Assembly: GCF_000145235.1 (NCBI RefSeq)
Contig: NC_014391.1
Coordinates: 6,033,501-6,097,500, forward strand
Source of the DNA: Micromonospora aurantiaca ATCC 27029
GTDB taxonomy: Bacteria; Actinomycetota; Actinomycetes; Mycobacteriales; Micromonosporaceae
Length of the DNA: 64,000 bases
Direction: 5' to 3'
This document shows positions 56,753 through 64,000 of this stretch, one piece after another. Under the pieces are notes generated by a model. The model saw only the letters and a list, made by a program, of their open reading frames with translations. It was not told the DNA's origin and searched no databases. A program made the translations under genes and the position numbers. Each line of letters begins with the position of its first letter. Position 1 is the first letter of the stretch.

Positions 56753-57571
56753 TCAGGCGACCAGGCCGGCCCGGAACCCGGCCGCCACGGCGTGCGCCCG
56801 GTCGCGCGCGCCGAGCTTGCGGAACAGCCGCCGGGCGTGCGTCTTGACCGTGTCCTCGGAGACGAACAGCTCCCGCCCGATCTCCGCGTTGCTCTTGCCC
56901 TCGGCCATGCCGAGCAGCACCTGAAGCTCCCGCTCGGTCAGCCCGATCGCGCTGCGCGGCGACCGCGCCGGCCGCTGGGCCGCACCGGGCCGGGGCGCCT
57001 CCGCGCCGTCGGCCGCCGCCGGGTCGTCCGGGTCCTCACCCCGCTGCACGGGCACCACTGTGGGCAGGCCCGCCGCGTCCACCGGCGCCGTCGCCGGCCA
57101 GCCGGGCCCACCCTGGGTACGCCCCGGCGCCGCCGGCCGGGTCGGCCCGCCCACAGCCGCCGCGTCCCGGGCGGTGTCCGCCACCCGGTGCCTGTTGCTC
57201 CGCCCGGGGGCGGAGAGCAGCAGCAGCGCCTTGGCGACCGCGCTGGTCAGGTCGTGGTCGGCGTTCTGGATCAGTCCGCGCGCCCCGGCGCTGATGGTGG
57301 CCGCCGCCGACTCCGACTCCTCGGCGCCGAGCAGCAGCACCGCCGCCTGCGGGGCACGGGCCAGCACCCGCCGGACGAAGCCGGCGCTGTCCGGACGGGT
57401 CAGGGCGGTGTCGGCGAGCACCACGTCCACCGGGCGCTCGGCGAGCCGCAACATCACCTCCGGATCGGAGACGGCCGTCCGGACGACGCCGGACAGCCCG
57501 AGCCGCGCCGCCGCGGAGGTCAGATGCTGGGCCGCCAATGGTGTCCGAACGCACACAAGAACACTACGCAC
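56753..57571 (-). CDS. BldM-like LuxR-type regulator with degenerate receiver domain
   Basis: A 272-residue regulator. The C-terminal LuxR domain (LTERELQVLLGMAEGKSNAEIGRELFVSEDTVKTHARRLFRKLGARDRAHAVAAGFRAGLV) is very close to Streptomyces BldM, which also sits next to a whiB gene and near groEL. The N-terminal ~120 residues fold like a receiver but lack the acidic pair (VCVRTPLA) and the conserved Lys (LIQNADHD), so normal phosphorylation is unlikely. A ~75-residue Pro/Ala linker makes it longer than BldM. GTG 57571 is preceded by GAGGAG. Confidence 0.88.
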   Translation of the reverse strand: MRSVLVCVRTPLAAQHLTSAAARLGLSGVVRTAVSDPEVMLRLAERPVDVVLADTALTRPDSAGFVRRVLARAPQAAVLLLGAEESESAAATISAGARGLIQNADHDLTSAVAKALLLLSAPGRSNRHRVADTARDAAAVGGPTRPAAPGRTQGGPGWPATAPVDAAGLPTVVPVQRGEDPDDPAAADGAEAPRPGAAQRPARSPRSAIGLTERELQVLLGMAEGKSNAEIGRELFVSEDTVKTHARRLFRKLGARDRAHAVAAGFRAGLVA

Positions 57572-57661
57572 AGTGGTCTCCTCTCCGACTCAGAGCAGAC
57601 CATGCGGAGGTGGGCTCGGGAGGGGGTTCCGGGCAATCATCCGAACTTTTCCGACAGATGG

Positions 57662-57707
57662 GGCATATGCCGCCGAGTGTCCGAGGTTTTCGATCACAGA
57701 TGTGTGA
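57662..57707. promoter_or_regulatory. Inverted repeats in the BldM-like/whiB divergent promoter
   Basis: Two palindromes lie between the divergent regulators: GGCATATGCC (57662-57671) and TCACA-GATG-TGTGA (57694-57707). Both are perfect. Candidate operators for one or both regulators; protein binding is not shown by sequence alone. Confidence 0.45.
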
Positions 57708-57823
57708 GCCGCGGACCGCTCGGGTACCGAGGGGTTCATCCGGAACCGGCATCCCGCGCGGACCGCCGCCCGGTAGCTGGCAACGAACATTCTCCGCGGT
57801 GCCGCGCGGGAGGAGGGGTGCTG

Positions 57824-58207
57824 ATGTCGAACGTACGTAGGCTGCCTGGACCGATCGACGAGCTCTGGGACTGGCAGCGGCTCGGAGCCTGCCGTGGCCG
57901 CGACAGCGCGCAGTTCTTCCACCCGGACGGCGAGCGCGGCTCCTCCCGGCTGCGCCGCGAGATGGGTGCCAAGTCGGTCTGCCGCGCCTGCCCGGTACGC
58001 GCCGAGTGCGCCGCCCACGCGCTCTCCGTACGCGAGCCGTACGGCGTCTGGGGCGGGTTCAGCGAGTCCGAGCGGCTGCGGCTGCTCGCCCTCGGCTGGG
58101 AGGACCTGGCCGACCGCCGGCAGACCAAGGTGGACATCGCCCGGCTGGAGGCGCGCCTCGGCCGGCCGCACAACACCGCCGTGCCGGACCAGCGCAAGGT
58201 CGCCTGA
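57824..58207 (+). CDS. WhiB-family iron-sulfur regulator (WhiD/WhiB3-like position)
   Basis: A 127-residue regulator with the four Fe-S cysteines of the family: Cys in GACRGRD, then CRACPVRAEC (CxxC and CxxxxC spacing). The G(V/I)WGG turn (YGVWGGFSESER) and a basic C-terminus (RRQTKVDIARLEARLGRPHN) follow. ATG 57824 is preceded by GGAGGGG. Divergent from the BldM-like gene, as whiD and bldM are close in Streptomyces and whiB3 lies near groEL in mycobacteria. Likely binds sigma factor region 4 and responds to redox. Confidence 0.92.
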   Translation: MSNVRRLPGPIDELWDWQRLGACRGRDSAQFFHPDGERGSSRLRREMGAKSVCRACPVRAECAAHALSVREPYGVWGGFSESERLRLLALGWEDLADRRQTKVDIARLEARLGRPHNTAVPDQRKVA

Positions 58208-58223
58208 CCGGCTTCACGACCCC

Positions 58224-58258
58224 CGACGCCGCGCCCCGGACCCCGGGGCGCGGCGTCG
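58224..58258 (+). terminator. Terminator hairpin after whiB
   Basis: CGACGCCGCGCCCCGG and CCGGGGCGCGGCGTCG form a perfect 16-bp stem with a 3-base loop, 17 bases past the whiB stop. Confidence 0.8.
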
Positions 58259-58289
58259 TCGTGTCGTCCCGCCCCGCCGCCCCGCGCGT

Positions 58290-58364
58290 GATCAACACCA
58301 GCTCGGCGAAATGGCTATATCGCGGAGCCTCTGATGCCACCACTTCGGGGAACTGGTGTTGATC
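58290..58364. repeat. Palindromic repeat family 3 (75 bp)
   Basis: GATCAACACCAG (58290-58301) and CTGGTGTTGATC (58353-58364) form perfect 12-base outer arms; pairing continues inward with mismatches (CTCGGCGAAATGG against CCACTTCGGGGAA), leaving a ~25-base AT-richer centre containing CTATATCGCGG. It lies between the whiB terminator and the 3' end of the molybdoenzyme gene. Only one copy is in this window. Confidence 0.75.
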
Positions 58365-58383
58365 TTTCGGGGTGGGGCGGTCG

Positions 58384-60030
58384 TCAGGTGACCGTGACCC
58401 GCACTGTGTGCCAGCCGGTCGCGCCGTCCGGGGCGACCGGGGCGCGCTGTTCCGTCTGGGTCTCGCCGGTCGTGTCGGTCGCCCGCACCTGGAGCGTGTG
58501 CTCGCCCGGCGTCGCGTCCCACCGCCAGGACCACTGCACCCAGGTGTCCGCCGACACCGCCGGGGCCGGCGTCGCCTCCTGCCAGGGGCCGCCGTCGACG
58601 CGTACCTCGACGCGACGGATGCCGCGGTGCTGCGCCCACGCCACACCGGCCACGATCATCGGGCCGGCGGCCGGGCGGCTGCGGGGCCGGGGCGTGTCGA
58701 TCCGGGACTGCGTCTTGATCGGGCCCTGCGCGGACCAGCCGCGCGGCACCCAGTACGCGTCGAAGTCGGCGAAGCTGGTCAGCTCCAGCTCGGTGAGCCA
58801 CTTGCAGGCCGACACGTACCCGTAGAGGCCGGGCACCACCATCCGCACCGGGAAGCCGTGCTGGATCGGCAGCGGCTCGCCGTTCATGCCGACCGCGAGC
58901 AGCGCGTCCCGCCCGTCGCGCAGCACCGAGGTGGGCGTGCCGCAGGTCCAGCCGTCGACCGCGCGGCCCACCACCTGGTCCGCGCCCTCCTCCGGGCCGG
59001 CCTCGTCGAGCAGTTCCTTGATCGGTACGCCGAGCCAGCGCGCGTTGCCGATCAGGTCGCCGCCCACCTCGTTGGAGACGCAGGCGAGCGTCACGTACCG
59101 CTCGACCATCGGGCGGGCCAGCAGGTCGTCGAAGCTCAGCTCGATCGGGTTGCGCACCCGCCCGTGGATCCGCAGCCGCCAGGTGGCCGGGTCCACCTGC
59201 GGCACCACCAGCGCCGTGTCGATCCGGTAGAACTCCCGGTTCGGCGTCACGTACGGCGCGAGCCGGGGCAGTGACAGGTCGGCTCCGGCCGGCACCTGCG
59301 GGGCGGGCGCGGCCGGGGCGGGCAGCGTCACCGCCTCCCGGGCCGCCGACACGCCGCGCCGCCCGGCCAGCCAGTGCCCGCCCAGCCCGGCCACCGCCGC
59401 AGCGCCGGTGAGCAGTCCGGCGCCGCGCAGGAACCGCCGCCGCGACTCCGCGTCATCGTCGTGCCGTACCGGCTCCCAGCCGCCCGGGGTCTTCTCCTCC
59501 CCCGCGAGCGCGGCGACCGCCGGAGGCGGCGCCGACGGCGGCCGGTCCGCCGCGTCGGCCCGGTCGCGCCCGGCCTGCTCCCGGCGTGCCGGGCCGGCGC
59601 CCAGCGGTCCGGCCACGAACGCCCAGAGCGTCAGCGCGCCGAGTCCGCCGCCGGCCAGGGAGGGCAGCGCGTCGAACGCGTCAGCGCCGGCCCGGGTCAG
59701 CGCGGCGGCGACGCCGAGCACGGCGAACGCGGCGACGCCGGCCAGGCCGATCACCAGCCGCCGGGCCGCCGCCAGGCCGAGCAGCGCCCCGAAGGCGGCC
59801 AGCAGCAGCGCCGTCCCGACCAGCAGGGCGATCTTGTCGTACGTACCGAAGACGTCGATGGCGAACTGCTTGACCGGCTCGGGTACGAGGTCGACGACGA
59901 GTCCGCCGACGGCGACGAGCGGCGCGGACCGGGGACCGGTCAGGACCGCCACGGGCTCGGCGGTGCCGAGTGCCACCACGGCGGCGACGACACCGGCCAG
60001 TGCCGCGCGGCGGCGGGAGAGGGTGCTCAC
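58384..60030 (-). CDS. Membrane-bound molybdopterin oxidoreductase (sulfite oxidase fold)
   Basis: A 548-residue protein. About four membrane segments in the first ~150 residues are followed by a cytoplasmic linker, a twin-arginine motif SRRRFLRGAGLL with a fifth hydrophobic segment, and an extracytoplasmic sulfite-oxidase-type domain. The Mo-ligand Cys is in RYVTLACVSNEVGGDLIGNARWLGVP; a C-terminal dimerisation domain (GVAWAQHRGIRRVEVRVDGGPW) follows. GTG 60030 gives MSTLSRRRAALAG; ATG 60093 would add 21 residues. The layout resembles Sec/Tat dual-inserted Mo proteins of Streptomyces. Substrate unknown. Confidence 0.87.
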   Translation of the reverse strand: MSTLSRRRAALAGVVAAVVALGTAEPVAVLTGPRSAPLVAVGGLVVDLVPEPVKQFAIDVFGTYDKIALLVGTALLLAAFGALLGLAAARRLVIGLAGVAAFAVLGVAAALTRAGADAFDALPSLAGGGLGALTLWAFVAGPLGAGPARREQAGRDRADAADRPPSAPPPAVAALAGEEKTPGGWEPVRHDDDAESRRRFLRGAGLLTGAAAVAGLGGHWLAGRRGVSAAREAVTLPAPAAPAPQVPAGADLSLPRLAPYVTPNREFYRIDTALVVPQVDPATWRLRIHGRVRNPIELSFDDLLARPMVERYVTLACVSNEVGGDLIGNARWLGVPIKELLDEAGPEEGADQVVGRAVDGWTCGTPTSVLRDGRDALLAVGMNGEPLPIQHGFPVRMVVPGLYGYVSACKWLTELELTSFADFDAYWVPRGWSAQGPIKTQSRIDTPRPRSRPAAGPMIVAGVAWAQHRGIRRVEVRVDGGPWQEATPAPAVSADTWVQWSWRWDATPGEHTLQVRATDTTGETQTEQRAPVAPDGATGWHTVRVTVT

Positions 60031-60096
60031 GGCGTCCAGTCTGGTCGACCCGCCGGCCCGGCTGCCAATGTCGTCAGCGTTCCGTAAGGGCATACG

Positions 60097-60135
60097 CGTC
60101 AGGGCACACCACCGGGTCGGCGGTGTGCCCTGACG
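60097..60135 (-). terminator. Terminator hairpin after groEL
   Basis: CGTCAGGGCACACC and GGTGTGCCCTGACG form a perfect 14-bp stem around an 11-base loop, 18 bases past the groEL stop. Confidence 0.8.
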
Positions 60136-60153
60136 TCGGGCCGTGCGGTCGGG

Positions 60154-62182
<2,029 letters not shown>

Positions 62183-62316
62183 ACCCTCCCGGGTACTTGG
62201 TGTCGTTGCCGGCCGGCATGCCGACCAGCGTCAATCTGCCACATGCCACCGGGCGGGGCCGTCGTCGCGGGTGCCGGTCCGCCTGGCGCTCAACCCCCGG
62301 GCACGAGGCTCGGGCG

Positions 62317-62343
62317 TTGGCACCCTCAGGGTGAGAGTGCTAA
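62317..62343. promoter_or_regulatory. CIRCE operator, proximal copy
   Basis: TTGGCACCC-N9-GAGTGCTAA. Compared with the HrcA consensus TTAGCACTC-N9-GAGTGCTAA it has two changes in the left arm and a perfect right arm. It covers the predicted groES transcription start (about 62341). Confidence 0.85.
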
Positions 62344-62347
62344 TCGC

Positions 62348-62376
62348 AGGTTATTCCTCGGCTAGCACTCCGTCAA
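62348..62376 (-). promoter_or_regulatory. groES: groES promoter
   Basis: On the minus strand TTGACG (complement at 62371-62376), a 17-base spacer and TAACCT (complement at 62348-62353). Spacing and hexamers are near the housekeeping consensus. The -35 box lies inside the distal CIRCE and the start site inside the proximal one, so HrcA binding would block RNA polymerase. Confidence 0.8.
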
Positions 62377-62388
62377 GGAGAGTGCCAA
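62362..62388. promoter_or_regulatory. CIRCE operator, distal copy
   Basis: CTAGCACTC-N9-GAGTGCCAA, one change per arm from the consensus TTAGCACTC-N9-GAGTGCTAA. It overlaps the -35 hexamer of the groES promoter. Confidence 0.85.
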
Positions 62389-62436
62389 CGCGTCGCCCTC
62401 CGTGTCGCGCCGGAACCGGGCCGGGAGAATGAGCGC

Positions 62437-63669
62437 GTGGATCTCGACCAGCTCGCCGCGCTGCGTACCCCCGAGGGGTCGGCCGCGCTCGCCGCGGCCG
62501 AACGGGTGGCCGGCGGCGACCCGCTGGCGGCGGCGGCCGCGCTGCGTTCGGCCGGAATCCCCGGCGGGCTCGCGGCGGCCGCACTCACCCAGGCGGAGCT
62601 GCGCCGCCGGGCGGTCGGCAAGTTCGGCGCGGCGGCGGCCGGGATGTTCCTCACCCGGGCCGGGCTGGAGCAGGCCACCCGCCGCGCGGTCGCCGACCGG
62701 CGCGCCGCGCGGCTGCGGGCCGCGGGTGTGACCACGCTGGCCGACCTGGGGTGCGGGCTGGGGGCCGACGCGCTCGCCGCGGCCCGCGCCGGCATCCGGG
62801 TGTACGCGGTGGAGGCCGACCCGGTGACCGCCGCGATGGCCGCCGCGAACGCCGAGGCGGCCGGGCTGACCGACCTGGTGACTGTCGAACGCGGTGACGC
62901 CACGGCGTTCGACGCGACAGGGGTCGACGCCGTGTTCTGCGATCCGGCCCGGCGGCGGGCCGGCACCGGGCGGCGTGTGTTCGACCCGAACGCCTACTCG
63001 CCGCCGTGGGACTTCGTCACCGGCCTGGCCGCGCGCGTGCCGCGCACAGTGGTGAAGGTGGCGCCCGGGCTGGACCACGCGCTGATCCCGGCCGGCGCCG
63101 AGGCGGAGTGGGTGAGCGTGGACGGCGACCTGGTCGAGGCCGCGCTCTGGTGCGGCGAGCTGGCCGAGGTCCCACGCCGCGCCACCCTGCTGCGCGAGAA
63201 GGAAGGGCCCCTTCTTAACGCCTCCGGTAGTAAAAGGGGCCCTTCCTATCACCTCACCGGGACCGGTGCGCAGGAGGCGCCGGTGGGACCGGTGCGGCGG
63301 TTCCTCTACGACCCGGACCCGGCGGTGGTGCGCGCGCACCTGGTCGCCGAGCTGGCCGCCGACCTCGACGCCACGCTCGCCGACCCGTCGATCGCCTACC
63401 TGTACGCCGACGAGGCCCGGCCCACCCCGTTCGCCCGCTGCCTGGAGATCACCGACGTGCTGCCGTTCTCGCTGAAGCGGCTGCGCGCCCTGCTGCGGGA
63501 GCGGCGCGTCGGCCGGGTCGAGATCCGTAAGCGCGGCTCGGCGCTGGAGCCGGAGAAGCTGCGCCGCGACCTGCGGCTGTCCGGTGACGAGGCGGCCGGT
63601 CTGGCGCTGACCCGGGTGGCAGGCGACCCCACTGTGCTCGTCTGCCGGCCGGTTCCGCCCGGCGGTTGA
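62437..63669 (+). CDS. Class I SAM-dependent methyltransferase with THUMP-like C-terminus
   Basis: A 410-residue protein starting with GTG at 62437 (GGGAGA nine bases before). The N-terminal ~85 residues are helical; the SAM-binding fold follows with TTLADLGCGLGADALAAARAG (motif I), VYAVEADPVTAAMAAANAEA and VDAVFCDPARRRAG (motif IV, DPAR). The C-terminal ~170 residues are of the THUMP-like type found with these enzymes. Residues 255-270 (KEGPLLNASGSKRGPS) are encoded entirely by a family 1 repeat inserted in frame. Target molecule unknown; relatives act on RNA. Confidence 0.87.
   Translation: MDLDQLAALRTPEGSAALAAAERVAGGDPLAAAAALRSAGIPGGLAAAALTQAELRRRAVGKFGAAAAGMFLTRAGLEQATRRAVADRRAARLRAAGVTTLADLGCGLGADALAAARAGIRVYAVEADPVTAAMAAANAEAAGLTDLVTVERGDATAFDATGVDAVFCDPARRRAGTGRRVFDPNAYSPPWDFVTGLAARVPRTVVKVAPGLDHALIPAGAEAEWVSVDGDLVEAALWCGELAEVPRRATLLREKEGPLLNASGSKRGPSYHLTGTGAQEAPVGPVRRFLYDPDPAVVRAHLVAELAADLDATLADPSIAYLYADEARPTPFARCLEITDVLPFSLKRLRALLRERRVGRVEIRKRGSALEPEKLRRDLRLSGDEAAGLALTRVAGDPTVLVCRPVPPGG
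63199..63246 (-). repeat. Palindromic repeat family 1, copy d, inside a gene
   Basis: AAGGAAGGGCCCCTTCTTAA, then CGCCTCCGGTAGTAAAAGGG and GCCCTTCC; 48 bases, exactly 16 codons, within the methyltransferase gene. It is shorter than the 53-bp copies but has the same outer end and the same CCTCCGGTAG centre as copy c. Orientation relative to the gene is the same as the copies that follow stop codons. No stop codon arises in the frame used. Confidence 0.88.
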
Positions 63670-63724
63670 CCCCGGCTCACGTTTCCGGCTCGCGGTGTCG
63701 CGGCGCGCGGGTTAGCTTGAGCCC

Positions 63725-64000
63725 GTGGCGGGCCCTGGCACTCCGGCGATCGCGTTGCTGAGCAAGCGGAAGATCGCCCACAGCACCCACACCTACGACG
63801 TCTCGCCGGACGCGCCGAACTACGGCGCGCTCGTGGCGACCGCGCTCGGCGTGGCGCCGGAGCGCGTGTTCAAGTCGCTCGTCACCGAGGTCGACGGCGG
63901 GCTGACGGTGGCGGTGGTGCCGGTGACCGGCGAGCTGGACCTGAAGGCGCTCGCCGCCGCGGCCGGCGGCAAGCGGGCGACGATGGCGGAGCGCACGACG
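63725..64000 (+). CDS. YbaK/EbsC-type aminoacyl-tRNA deacylase, N-terminal part
   Basis: The first 92 codons of a gene running off the right edge. It starts with GTG at 63725: MAGPGTPAIALLSKRKIAHSTHTYDVSPD, then YGALVATALGVAPERVFKSLVTEVDGG and VAVVPVTGELDLKALAAAAGGKRATMA, matching the Cys-tRNA(Pro)/Cys-tRNA(Cys) deacylase YbaK family, including the KSLV lysine. Such proteins hydrolyse mischarged aminoacyl-tRNA. Confidence 0.88.
   Translation, partial: MAGPGTPAIALLSKRKIAHSTHTYDVSPDAPNYGALVATALGVAPERVFKSLVTEVDGGLTVAVVPVTGELDLKALAAAAGGKRATMAERTT

Overview
The window is high-GC (about 70-73% by eye) actinobacterial chromosome. Gene content and order (WhiB, BldM-like regulator, GroES/GroEL with a His-rich tail, DUF5319-guaB-guaB3-GMC oxidoreductase-guaA, DUF6350 near purN and sucCD) and the intergenic palindromes point to a Micromonosporaceae member, most likely Micromonospora or a close relative. 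I see no rRNA, tRNA, insertion sequence, phage or CRISPR; this is core chromosome with mostly housekeeping genes.

Layout. 0-3 kb: end of an ABC exporter pair and a sulfurylase-like/APS kinase fusion. 3-5 kb: DeoR regulator and galT, convergent with icd, with a repeat-bounded 311-bp spacer between them. 5-9.5 kb: icd, a metallo-beta-lactamase-fold hydrolase, mdh and folD. 9.9-15.5 kb: a complete oligopeptide ABC importer (SBP, two permeases, two ATPases) on the plus strand. 15.7-25 kb: a small secreted protein, purH-purN, small membrane proteins, DUF6350, sucD-sucC and a B12-binding protein. 24.8-29.7 kb: two M23 peptidases, PcrA helicase, and a chorismate mutase preceded by an aromatic-rich leader peptide plus terminator. 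29.8-35.6 kb: a second complete peptide importer with the same gene order on the minus strand. 36-42 kb: a LiaFSR-like envelope-stress module (LuxR-type regulator, PspC-kinase, PspC/LiaF-like protein) beside psd and pssA. 43-45.8 kb: two tandem double-NUDIX genes and a PspC protein. 45.8-56.7 kb: guaA, GMC oxidoreductase, LCP protein, two lipoprotein M1 peptidases, guaB3, guaB and DUF5319. 56.7-64 kb: BldM-like regulator, whiB, a membrane molybdoenzyme, groEL-groES under two CIRCE sites, a methyltransferase and the start of a YbaK-type deacylase.

The genes form metabolic groups (TCA cycle: icd, mdh, sucCD; purine/C1: folD, purHN, guaA, guaB), two peptide-uptake systems, and envelope maintenance/stress functions. 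The most notable non-coding signals are: (1) a 48-53-bp GGAAGGGCCCCTT repeat that sits at stop codons in a fixed orientation and once lies in frame inside a gene; (2) two further palindromic repeat types; (3) a probable Phe/Tyr attenuator with a leaderless leader peptide before chorismate mutase; (4) two CIRCE operators flanking a well-formed groES promoter.
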